Positions 25,367 to 33,517 of a DNA stretch of 64,000 nucleotides are shown in pieces (the first letter of the stretch is position 1; each line of letters opens with the position of its first letter). A program made the position numbers and the translations under genes. The notes beneath the pieces are model-generated. The model did not search any database. It had not been told where the DNA came from and worked only from the letters and a program-made list of their open reading frames with translations. This DNA comes from Mycobacterium sp. ACS1612 (GTDB lineage: Bacteria > Actinomycetota > Actinomycetes > Mycobacteriales > Mycobacteriaceae): assembly GCF_001667505.1 (NCBI RefSeq), contig NZ_LZHZ01000071.1, positions 28,454-92,453 on the forward strand, given 5' to 3'.

Positions 25367-25427
25367 AACCGGCCCCAATGAATCAAGGACGATTGGCCCC
25401 CCAATATGCAGCTTCCAGACCAATAAT
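25367..25427 (+). promoter_or_regulatory. MocR-type operator and promoter (site C) upstream of CAR
   Basis: AACCGGCCCC at 25367 and TGGCCCC at 25394-25400 repeat with the same 24-bp period as sites A and B. AATAAT at 25422-25427 occupies the -10 position found in the other two, though it lacks the usual first T. The -10 overlaps a perfect palindrome CCAATAATTGG (25420-25430). No start codon follows directly; transcription from here would give a leader of about 120 nt before CAR. Confidence 0.5.
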
Positions 25428-25432
25428 TGGGT

Positions 25433-25485
25433 AACACGCAGCATTAGGTCTGCGTGTTCTGTTGGGTCCGTCTGTGGCCCAACAG
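25433..25485 (+). promoter_or_regulatory. Two tandem perfect inverted repeats in the CAR leader
   Basis: AACACGCAG (25433-25441) pairs with CTGCGTGTT (25450-25458) across 8 nt. Immediately after it, CTGTTGGG (25459-25466) pairs with CCCAACAG (25478-25485) across 11 nt. Neither is followed by a U-run. They could be RNA hairpins at the very 5' end of the CAR transcript or a repressor operator. Confidence 0.5.
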
Positions 25486-25554
25486 ATTCAGAGATCGCGG
25501 CGAAGGTCTAATCCACCGACGTAGCGTACTTCCTATGATAACCGAGGACCGTGG

Positions 25555-28500
25555 ATGTCGAGTGATACCCGTGAACAGCGGCTCCTGTGCCGCATTTCGC
25601 ACCTGTATGCCACTGACCAGCAGTTCGCCGATGCCCGGCCGAACGATTCGATTACGCGTGCGATCGAATCGCCCGAGCTGGGGCTGTCCCAGATAGTTCG
25701 GGCCGTGCTCGACGGCTACGCGGACCGCCCCGCGCTAGGCGAGCGCGCCGTCGAGTTCGTCACCGACCCCGCGACGGGTCGCACCTCGGTGTCGCTGCTC
25801 CCCCGCTTCGACACCATCACCTATCGCGAGTTGTCCGACCGCGTTGATGCTGTCGCTGCCGCGCTGACGCACAGCCCGGTTCAACCGGGTGACCGCGTCG
25901 CGATCCTTGGGTTCACGAGCATCGACTACACCATCATCGACATGGCGCTGCCACGTCTCGGTGCGATAGCCGTGCCCCTGCAGACGAGTGCACCGGTCGC
26001 CCAACTGCGACCCATCACCGCCGAGACCGAACCGGCGGTCATCGCGTCGAGCGTTGAATTCGTCGACGACGCAGTCGAACTCATCTTGACCGGCCATTGC
26101 GCATCGCGGTTGGTCGTCTTCGACTACCACGCTGAGGTGGACGATCACCGCGATGTCCTGGCTGCCGCGACCACGCGGCTTGCCCAAAGTCCTGTTGTCG
26201 TCGAGACGTTGGCCGAGGTGCTGACCCGCGGCGATTCGTTGCAGACGCCACCGGCGTTTGAGTTCGGCGACGACACATTGGCGATGCTGATCTACACCTC
26301 CGGCAGCACCGGCACGCCGAAGGGCGCCATGTGCACCGCGAAGGCGCTCGCCAACTCGTGGCGCCGGTCCAGCGGGACGGTCTGGAATACCGGTGGCGCG
26401 ACCCCGACCATCACGTTGAATTTCATGCCGATGAGTCACGTGATGGGGCGCAGCATTTTGTACGCCACGCTAGGGTCCGGTGGCACTGCGTATTTCGTTG
26501 CCGAAAGCGATCTTTCGACGTTCTTCGAGGATCTGGCGCTGGTCCGGCCCACACGGTTGAGCTTTGTTCCGCGGATTTGGGACATGCTTCTCCAGAAGTA
26601 CCAGAACGAGGTCGAGCGGCGAACCGCCGATGGTGCAGACCGCTGGGCGGTGGAGGCCGACGTGCTGGCCGACATGCGCAGGACCCTGCTCGGTGGCCGG
26701 TTCATCTCAGCGGCAACCGGGTCGGCGCCGATCTCTGCGGAGATGAAGACGTTCGTCGAAACACTGCTGGACCTTCACTTGTCCGATGGTTATGGCTCCA
26801 CCGAGGCGGGCCCGGTTCTGACCGACGGTCGGGTGCAGCGGCCGCCGGTGATCGACTACAAGCTGGTCGATGTGCCGGATCTTGGCTACTTCAGTACCGA
26901 CCGTCCGTATCCGCGTGGCGAGTTGTTGCTCAAGTCCGAGGCGATGTTCCCCGGTTACTATCGGCGGCCCGAGGTCACCGCCGAGGTGTTCGACGACGAC
27001 GGCTACTACCGGACCGGCGACATCGTCGCCGAGTTGGGTGCTGACCGGTTGGAGTATGTGGACCGGCGCAACAATGTGCTCAAGCTGTCTCAGGGCGAGT
27101 TCGTCACGGTGGCGAAGCTGGAGGCGGTGTTCGGTGACAGCCCGCTGGTGCGCCAGATTTTCGTCTACGGCAACAGTGCGCGGTCGTATCTGCTGGCGGT
27201 GATCGTGCCCACCCCCGAGGCGCTGGCACGCTGGTCCGAAGACGAACTCAAACCGCTGATCAGCGAATCGCTGCAGGAGGTCGCGAAGGCCGCGAACCTG
27301 CAGTCCTATGAGATTCCGCGCGACTTCATCATCGAGACAACACCGTTCACGCTGGAGAACGGGCTGTTGACCGGTATCCGCAAGCTCGCGCGGCCCAAGG
27401 TCACGCAGCACTACCGCGATCGGCTCGAACAGCTCTACACCGACCTGGCCGACAGCCAGGCCAACGAACTACGCCAGTTGCGCCGCCACGGCGCCGATCG
27501 TCCGGTGCTCGAGACCATCAGCCGGGCGGCAGGCGCGCTGCTGGGTGCGGCGGCAACCGACCTACAGCCCGACGCGCACTTCACCGATCTGGGCGGAGAT
27601 TCGCTGTCGGCGTTGACCTTCGCCACCCTGCTGCACGAGATCTTCGACATCGAGGTGCCCGTCGGCGTGATCGTCAGCCCCGCCACCGACCTGGCCGCGC
27701 TGGCGGCCTACATCGCGGCCCAACGCCAACCCGGCAGCAAACGGCCGACATTCGCCTCGGTGCACGGCCGGAACGCCACCGAGGTACACGCCAGTGACCT
27801 GACGCTGGATAAGTTCCTCGACGCCAAGACCCTGGCCGCCGCACCGTCGCTGCCCGCGCCCAGCAGCGAGGTGCGCACCGTACTGCTCACCGGCGCCACC
27901 GGATTCCTGGGCCGCTACCTGGCGCTGGAATGGCTGCAACGGATGGACCTGGTCGACGGCACGGTGATCGCCCTGGTCCGCGGCAAAGACGACGCCGCCG
28001 CCCGGGCCCGGCTAGACCAAACGTTCGACAGCGGTGACGCCGAACTGCTGCGCCACTACCAGCAGTTGGCGGCCGATCACCTCGAGGTGATCGCCGGCGA
28101 CAAGGGGGAAGCCAACCTCGGCCTGGACCAGGCGACCTGGCAGCGGCTGGCAGACACCGTCGATTTGATCGTCGACCCCGCCGCGTTGGTCAACCACGTG
28201 CTGCCCTACAGCCAGCTGTTCGGCCCGAACGCCCTGGGCACCGCCGAACTGATCCGCATCGCGCTGAGCACCAAGCACAAGCCCTACATCTACGTCTCGA
28301 CCATCGGTGTGGGTGCGGGCATCGAACCCGGCCAGTTCACCGAGGACGGCGACGTGCGCCTCTACAGCGCCACCCGCAAAGTCGACGACAGCTACGCCAA
28401 CGGCTACGCCAACAGCAAATGGGCCGGTGAGGTACTGCTGCGCGAGGCCAACGACCTGTGCGGCCTTCCCGTCTCGGTGTTCCGCTGCGACATGATCCTC

Positions 28501-29196
28501 GCCGACACCACCTATGCCGGCCAGCTCAACGTGCCCGACATGTTCACCCGGCTGATGCTGAGCCTGGTGGCCACCGGGATCGCACCCGACTCCTTCTACG
28601 AACTCGACGCCAACGGCAACCGGCAACCGGCGCACTACGACGGCCTGCCGGTGGAATTCATCGCCGAGGCCATCTCCACACTAGGGACCCACCTGGGCGA
28701 AGGGTTCCAGACCTATCACGTGATGAACCCCTACGACGACGGCATCGGGCTCGACGAATACGTCGACTGGCTCATCGACGCCGGATTCGCTGTACGCCGC
28801 GTCGGCGACTACGCCGGCTGGCTGCACCGCTTCCACACCGCGATGCGCGCCCTGCCCGAACACCAGCGCCAAGCCTCACTGCTACCGCTGCTGCACAACT
28901 ATCAGCATCCCCAACCACCGATCCACGGATCCATCGCCCCAACCGACCGATTCCGCACCGCCGTGCAAGAGGCGAAAATCGGCCCCGACAAAGACATCCC
29001 ACACGTAACGCGGGACATCATCATCAAATACATCACCGACCTACAACTACTCGGCCTGGTGTCACTGCTCGACGTCAACGAAAGTGCCGGCTCGAGGACG
29101 ATGAGTGCCATCAACCGCACAGCCTCGCGGGATTCGACCGCCTCACGGCCAGAGGGAAACGGAACGGCGTGCGCTCCAAGAGAAAATTACCTATGA
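25555..29196 (+). CDS. car: Carboxylic acid reductase (CAR)
   Basis: A 1213-residue, three-domain enzyme reducing carboxylic acids to aldehydes with ATP and NADPH. The adenylation domain has IYTSGSTGTPKGAM and DGYGSTEAG. The carrier domain carries its phosphopantetheine serine in LGGDSLSAL (S683). The reductase domain starts VLLTGATGFLG (near 780) and has the YANSK catalytic pair. GAGGA 6 nt before the ATG supports the start. A PPTase elsewhere must activate it. The protein is about 44 residues longer than usual: CARs normally end at the TDLQLLGL-type motif, but here the frame continues as an Ser/Arg/Asn-rich tail to within 11 bp of the kinase. It lies behind site C. Confidence 0.95.
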   Translation: MSSDTREQRLLCRISHLYATDQQFADARPNDSITRAIESPELGLSQIVRAVLDGYADRPALGERAVEFVTDPATGRTSVSLLPRFDTITYRELSDRVDAVAAALTHSPVQPGDRVAILGFTSIDYTIIDMALPRLGAIAVPLQTSAPVAQLRPITAETEPAVIASSVEFVDDAVELILTGHCASRLVVFDYHAEVDDHRDVLAAATTRLAQSPVVVETLAEVLTRGDSLQTPPAFEFGDDTLAMLIYTSGSTGTPKGAMCTAKALANSWRRSSGTVWNTGGATPTITLNFMPMSHVMGRSILYATLGSGGTAYFVAESDLSTFFEDLALVRPTRLSFVPRIWDMLLQKYQNEVERRTADGADRWAVEADVLADMRRTLLGGRFISAATGSAPISAEMKTFVETLLDLHLSDGYGSTEAGPVLTDGRVQRPPVIDYKLVDVPDLGYFSTDRPYPRGELLLKSEAMFPGYYRRPEVTAEVFDDDGYYRTGDIVAELGADRLEYVDRRNNVLKLSQGEFVTVAKLEAVFGDSPLVRQIFVYGNSARSYLLAVIVPTPEALARWSEDELKPLISESLQEVAKAANLQSYEIPRDFIIETTPFTLENGLLTGIRKLARPKVTQHYRDRLEQLYTDLADSQANELRQLRRHGADRPVLETISRAAGALLGAAATDLQPDAHFTDLGGDSLSALTFATLLHEIFDIEVPVGVIVSPATDLAALAAYIAAQRQPGSKRPTFASVHGRNATEVHASDLTLDKFLDAKTLAAAPSLPAPSSEVRTVLLTGATGFLGRYLALEWLQRMDLVDGTVIALVRGKDDAAARARLDQTFDSGDAELLRHYQQLAADHLEVIAGDKGEANLGLDQATWQRLADTVDLIVDPAALVNHVLPYSQLFGPNALGTAELIRIALSTKHKPYIYVSTIGVGAGIEPGQFTEDGDVRLYSATRKVDDSYANGYANSKWAGEVLLREANDLCGLPVSVFRCDMILADTTYAGQLNVPDMFTRLMLSLVATGIAPDSFYELDANGNRQPAHYDGLPVEFIAEAISTLGTHLGEGFQTYHVMNPYDDGIGLDEYVDWLIDAGFAVRRVGDYAGWLHRFHTAMRALPEHQRQASLLPLLHNYQHPQPPIHGSIAPTDRFRTAVQEAKIGPDKDIPHVTRDIIIKYITDLQLLGLVSLLDVNESAGSRTMSAINRTASRDSTASRPEGNGTACAPRENYL

Positions 29197-29206
29197 CGGT
29201 GCGGCG

Positions 29207-30373
29207 ATGACCATCGCCGACTGCGATCGACTGCGTGAACTCGCGGCGACCGAGGCCTCGTTGCGGCGCATTGCAATGCTCGTCGCCAACGGCGCACCCC
29301 CAGAAACGGTGTTCGGCGCCGTCACCAAGGAAGCCCTTCGCCGATTCGGCTCCGGCACCGCCCGGATGATTCGCTACGAGATAGACGGAACCGCAACAAT
29401 CTTGGCCAACGAAGGTACAGTCGGTCCACACGTCAACGTCGGTCAAGTGTGGAAGAACTTTCCCGAAGCCGGCCTGACGGCGACCATCCGGCGCACCGGC
29501 GCACCGGCCCGGGTCGACGACTACCGCGATATACCGGGCGGGAAACCGTACGTCGACGAAGGACTGCGCTGCGCCGTCGGTATGCCCATCACTGTCAACG
29601 GTCGACTCTGGGGCATGATCGCCGTCGGATCCGCAGAGGGCCCATTGCCGTCGTGCACCGAGCTCCGCATGATGGAATTCACCGATCTCCTTTCGACCGC
29701 CATCGCCACGGCTCACCATCGCGCGGAGCTGATCGCATCGCGCGCACGAGTCGTCTCCTCCACAGACGAAGCCCGCAGGCGGATCACTCGCGATCTGCAC
29801 GACGGCGCGCAGCAACGTCTCGTAGCACTGGCTCTGCGACTGCGGACCGCAGCAGAGTCGTGTACCGATCTCCAAGCTGCTCGCGACAGTCTGCACGCCG
29901 CCGTAACCGACGCCGTTGAGATCAACAATCAACTACGGGAAGTCACCCAGGGGATACACCCTGCGATTTTGTCCGAAGCCGGACTGGGCCCGGCCCTGCG
30001 AGCACTCGGACGGCGATCCGCCATCCCGGCGGATGTCTGGGTTTCCTTCACCGACCGATTGCCGCCATCGATCGAAGTCGCTGCGTACTATGTGGTTTCG
30101 GAGATGCTCACGAACGCTGCGAAGCACGCCGGGGCGACTGCGGTTCAAATCCGCGCCCACCTCTATGCCGACCAGCTACACGTGTCGGTCCGAGACGACG
30201 GAATCGGCGGGGCGAATTCGGCAGGCTCCGGCATCATCGGTCTTCGCGACCGCGTGGACGCTCTGGGCGGAACCTTGGAAGTCACAAGCGCGCCGGGCCA
30301 AGGAACCGTCGGCATTTGTCAGCTGCCGACGGTGCCCCCACCGGGACCACCGTGCGCATGTTTCACCCACTGA
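29207..30373 (+). CDS. GAF-domain sensor histidine kinase (HisKA_3, NarL/DevS type)
   Basis: A 388-residue cytoplasmic sensor kinase. The GAF domain spans about residues 20-175, with GMPITVNGRLWGMIAVGSA. The dimerisation/phosphoacceptor helix RRRITRDLHDGAQQRL has His198. The HATPase has the N-box SEMLTNAAKHA and the G-box segments RDDGIGG and SGIIGLRDR. No membrane segment is visible, so it should sense an intracellular signal. It begins 10 bp after CAR and is probably co-transcribed. No response regulator lies nearby, so it is an orphan. The start is taken at the ATG after the CAR stop. Confidence 0.88.
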   Translation: MTIADCDRLRELAATEASLRRIAMLVANGAPPETVFGAVTKEALRRFGSGTARMIRYEIDGTATILANEGTVGPHVNVGQVWKNFPEAGLTATIRRTGAPARVDDYRDIPGGKPYVDEGLRCAVGMPITVNGRLWGMIAVGSAEGPLPSCTELRMMEFTDLLSTAIATAHHRAELIASRARVVSSTDEARRRITRDLHDGAQQRLVALALRLRTAAESCTDLQAARDSLHAAVTDAVEINNQLREVTQGIHPAILSEAGLGPALRALGRRSAIPADVWVSFTDRLPPSIEVAAYYVVSEMLTNAAKHAGATAVQIRAHLYADQLHVSVRDDGIGGANSAGSGIIGLRDRVDALGGTLEVTSAPGQGTVGICQLPTVPPPGPPCACFTH

Positions 30374-30396
30374 GGGGTCCACGCTGCGAGGGCCGG

Positions 30397-31296
30397 CTAG
30401 TGCCCAACAGGTGGCGATCGCAGAATTTTCAGCGCACCGGGCACGGCTGACACCTCAACCGGCAGCGGGCACACGTATTCGCCGTCGGCGTAGGCGTTGA
30501 TGCCGGGGGAGTCGACGGTGGTGGTACGGGCCCGCGTGGTGCGCACCTCGTCGAGGTCGACGTGCGTGCCCTTGAACACGGTGGGGAACAGACGAATCAA
30601 CTTCGTGCGCGACGCCGACGCCACCATCGTTACGTCGAGTTGGCCGTCGGTCGGGTCGGCGTTCGGACAGATCAGCATGCCGCCGCCATAGCTGCGGGTG
30701 TTGCCGAAAGCCGCGAGCGTCAACTCGGTCTCGAGTTCGCGTCCGTCGAACGACAACCGGAACGGCAACAACCGCAACTTGGACAGCTCGGCCACCATCG
30801 CCAGGTTGTAGCGCATCCGGCCGTGCGGCCACCGCATCCGGTTGGTGCGGTCGGTGACAAGCGAGTCGAAGCCCGCGGCCATCACGGTGCCGAACCATCT
30901 TTCGGTGCCGTCGGCGCCGACGATCCGGCCCAGGTCCACGGTGCTGATGATGCCGTCGACGATGACGTCAGCCGCGGCCTCGGGATCCCTTGTGGCAATA
31001 CCGAATTCGCGGGCATGGTCATTCCCGGTACCCGCCGGAATGATGCCGAGCGGTATCCCACTTCGGGCCAGCACTTGCAGAGCCAGGGAGATGATGCCGT
31101 CGCCACCGACCACCACGAGCGCGTCCATGCCGCGCTCGAGCGCTCCTTCGACCAGGCGGCGGGCGTGTTCGGCGTCGGTGCCCGCGATCGCGACGACGTC
31201 GACGCCGCGTCGATGCAACTGCTTGACCGCGCGTTCGGCGGCATGCGGTGCGCTGCCGTGTCCCGATGCCGGATTGGTCAGGACGGTGACTCTCAC
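30397..31296 (-). CDS. Diacylglycerol/lipid kinase (Rv2252-like)
   Basis: A 299-residue DAGK-catalytic-domain lipid kinase of the YegS/DgkB type. The nucleotide motif VVGGDGIISLAL is at about residues 65-76, GIIPAGTGNDHARE follows, and the C-terminal region ends in DGEYV. It should phosphorylate diacylglycerol to phosphatidate; the M. tuberculosis orthologue Rv2252 is linked to phosphatidylinositol mannoside synthesis. The GTG start overlaps the upstream FAD-oxidase stop (GTGA), giving 299 residues; a longer reading would overlap that gene in another frame. Operon partner: the FAD oxidase. Confidence 0.92.
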   Translation of the reverse strand: MRVTVLTNPASGHGSAPHAAERAVKQLHRRGVDVVAIAGTDAEHARRLVEGALERGMDALVVVGGDGIISLALQVLARSGIPLGIIPAGTGNDHAREFGIATRDPEAAADVIVDGIISTVDLGRIVGADGTERWFGTVMAAGFDSLVTDRTNRMRWPHGRMRYNLAMVAELSKLRLLPFRLSFDGRELETELTLAAFGNTRSYGGGMLICPNADPTDGQLDVTMVASASRTKLIRLFPTVFKGTHVDLDEVRTTRARTTTVDSPGINAYADGEYVCPLPVEVSAVPGALKILRSPPVGH

Positions 31297-32915
31297 GGAA
31301 ACAGCTTGCCGGGGTTGAGGATTCCCGCCGGGTCGAGCGTGGCCTTGACGGCGCGCAACACCGCGACGCCGAGGTCGCCGACCTCGTCGCGCATCCACGG
31401 CCGGTGATCGGCGCCGACCGCGTGGTGGTGCGTGATCGTGCCGCCGGTGCGCACCATCGCATCGGACGCGGCGGCCTTCGCCTTGCGCCACTGTTCGATC
31501 GGATTGCCGCGCTGTCCGGCGACCACGGTGAAGTAGAGCGAAGCCCCGGTCGGATACACATGCGAAATGTGGCACAGCACAAGGGCGGGCGTGCCGGATT
31601 CGGCCAGCGACGTCGTCAGCGCCTCAGTCACCGCGGCCTTGAGCGCGGGCACGTTCGACCAATTGGTCGCGGTCTCCAGCGTTTCGCACAGCGCGCCGGC
31701 CGACAACAGCGAGTCGCGCAGATACGGAGCGTTGAACCGGCCGTGCTCCCATGCCCGCGCGGGCGCCTCACCGAGCGACGTGCCGCCCGTCGCCGAGAGT
31801 ATGGCGCGGGTCTCGGCATGCCTGCTCTCGGTGTGGGCCGCCGAACCCTCGAACACCGTGATCGCCAGGCAGCCGCCGGTGATGCTGTCTTCCCCGATGC
31901 TCTCGGTGGTCGCGAGGTTGACGCCGGTTTCGGCCTCGTCCGACAGCCGGATCACCGTCGGCCCGGTGCCGGTCTGCACGACGGCGCGCAGCGCGTCGGC
32001 CCCTGTCGCGAAGTCCGGGAACGACCACGCCTCGTATCGCGTCGTCTCCGGCACCGGATGTACCCGCACCCGCACCCGGGTGATGACTCCGAACACCCCT
32101 TCGGAGCCGATCATCAGCTGCCGCAGGTCGGGCCCCGCCGCGGACTCCGGCGCACGGCCCAGGTCGAGGACGCCGGCAGGGGTGACCGTGCGCAGGCCGC
32201 GGACCATGTCGTTGAAGCGGCCGTAGCCCGCGGAATCCTGGCCCGAGGAGCGGGTGGCGGCGAACCCGCCGATGGTCGCGAACTGAAAACTCTGCGGGAA
32301 GTGGCCCAGCGAGTAGCCGCGCTCGCCGAGCAGTCGCTCGGCCTCCGGCCCAGTGACCCCCGCACCCAACTCCGCTTCGCCGGAAATCTCGTCGAGCGAA
32401 TGCAACTGGTTCAGCCGCCGCAGGTCCAGCGAGATGACGGCCTTGAAGTCGCCCCGGATCGGGTCGAGGCCGCCGACCACGCTGGTGCCCCCGCCGAACG
32501 GGACGATCGCGATGCTGCGGTCCGCGCAGAACCGCAGGATGCCCGCCACCTCGTCGTCGCACCCGGGGAGCAGCACCGCGTCGGGCGCGTCCTGCACCCC
32601 GGAATCCTTGCGGCGCAACAGATCCAGCGTCGACTTGCCACCTGCCCGTAGCAGTCGGGCGTCGTCGTCGACGCCGCAGTAGTCGGCGCCGACAATCGCC
32701 GCCAGGCCGTCGACGTCGGCTGGTGACAGCGCCGACGGCCGCAACCGCACCTGTTCTGCCTCCAGGTCGGCCACCGCAGACCCGTCCACGCCGAGGGCCT
32801 GCTTGAGGAGTGCGCGTATGCCCTCGGATAGCGGTTTCGCCTGCGCGGGATCGCCCCATGCGTTCCACTTCATAGGAGGTAGCAGCGCGCTCTGTTGGTC
32901 ATCCGGGCGGATCAT
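31293..32915 (-). CDS. FAD-binding oxidase, alkylglycerone-phosphate-synthase-like (Rv2251-like)
   Basis: A 540-residue flavoprotein with a PCMH-type FAD domain: VPFGGGTSVVGGLDP (residues 138-152) and IGGFAATRSSGQDSAGYG. The substrate domain ends in GTITHHHAVG. It most resembles alkyldihydroxyacetonephosphate synthase and D-lactate dehydrogenase-type oxidases. Co-transcription with a lipid kinase and the adjacent glpD suggests glycerolipid metabolism. The divergent TetR gene starts 17 bp away, and a 35-bp palindrome covers that gap. Start ATG at 32915; a second candidate (MKWNAWGDP) is 14 codons in. Confidence 0.9.
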   Translation of the reverse strand: MIRPDDQQSALLPPMKWNAWGDPAQAKPLSEGIRALLKQALGVDGSAVADLEAEQVRLRPSALSPADVDGLAAIVGADYCGVDDDARLLRAGGKSTLDLLRRKDSGVQDAPDAVLLPGCDDEVAGILRFCADRSIAIVPFGGGTSVVGGLDPIRGDFKAVISLDLRRLNQLHSLDEISGEAELGAGVTGPEAERLLGERGYSLGHFPQSFQFATIGGFAATRSSGQDSAGYGRFNDMVRGLRTVTPAGVLDLGRAPESAAGPDLRQLMIGSEGVFGVITRVRVRVHPVPETTRYEAWSFPDFATGADALRAVVQTGTGPTVIRLSDEAETGVNLATTESIGEDSITGGCLAITVFEGSAAHTESRHAETRAILSATGGTSLGEAPARAWEHGRFNAPYLRDSLLSAGALCETLETATNWSNVPALKAAVTEALTTSLAESGTPALVLCHISHVYPTGASLYFTVVAGQRGNPIEQWRKAKAAASDAMVRTGGTITHHHAVGADHRPWMRDEVGDLGVAVLRAVKATLDPAGILNPGKLFP

Positions 32916-32916
32916 G

Positions 32917-32951
32917 CGTTACAGTATTACACATGGTGTCAATCAGTAACG
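32917..32951. promoter_or_regulatory. Imperfect palindrome between TetR and FAD-oxidase genes
   Basis: CGTTAC (32917-32922) mirrors GTAACG (32946-32951). Inner ACAC and GTGT flank the ATG of the TetR gene, and the whole 35-bp element is an imperfect palindrome. It spans the 17-bp intergenic gap and the first codons of TetR, a natural place for TetR to repress both divergent genes. The regulatory role is inferred. Confidence 0.55.
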
Positions 32952-33517
32952 ACTCCTCGTCGTCCGCGAGGGGTGACCGCATCCTCGAGGCGGCGGCGTA
33001 TTGCGTGGTCGCCTACGGCCTGGAGCGGGTGACGCTCGCTGAGATCGCCCGTCGCGCCCGGGTCAGCAGGCCGACGGTCTACCGGCGCTGGCCCGACATC
33101 CGCTCCGTGCTGGCGGCCCTGCTGACCACCCGCATCGTCGCGGCGTTGGACGCCGTGCCGAGTCGCGGGGTCGGCCGCGCCGCGGTGGTGGAGCGCGTCG
33201 TCGGCGTGGGCGTCCGCCTGCGCGGGGACGAGGTGGTGATGGCGGTCTTCCGCAAGGCGCCCGACCTGACGATGGTCTATCTGACCGAGCGACTGGGCAC
33301 CAGTCAGCAGATTCTTATCGACGCGCTGGCCGCCGACATCAAGCTCGCGCAGGAAGAGGGCAGCGTGCGACCCGGCGAACCGCGTCAGCTCGCGGCGATG
33401 TGCCTGCTGGTCGCGCGCTCGACCATTCAATCCGGCGCCATCGTCGCGCCGATCCTCGACGCCGACGCGCTCGACGTCGAACTCGCGCACTGTCTGGACG
33501 GGTACCTGAGACCATGA
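32933..33517 (+). CDS. TetR-family regulator (Rv2250c-like)
   Basis: A 194-residue TetR protein. The N-terminal HTH contains ILEAAAYCVVAYGLERVTLAEI and RARVSRPTVYRRWPDIRSVL. The C-terminal helical ligand domain has no recognisable signature. It overlaps glpD by 4 bp (ATGA) and is divergent from the FAD-oxidase/lipid-kinase operon, the same arrangement I recall for Rv2249c-Rv2252. It probably represses both transcription units from the palindrome at 32917-32951 in response to a glycerolipid-related ligand. Confidence 0.9.
   Translation: MVSISNDSSSSARGDRILEAAAYCVVAYGLERVTLAEIARRARVSRPTVYRRWPDIRSVLAALLTTRIVAALDAVPSRGVGRAAVVERVVGVGVRLRGDEVVMAVFRKAPDLTMVYLTERLGTSQQILIDALAADIKLAQEEGSVRPGEPRQLAAMCLLVARSTIQSGAIVAPILDADALDVELAHCLDGYLRP

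Noticed and set aside
31404..32651. 415-codon plus-strand frame opposite the FAD oxidase
   Set aside because: Shadow of a well-supported flavoprotein gene; Arg/His/Gln-rich without domains.
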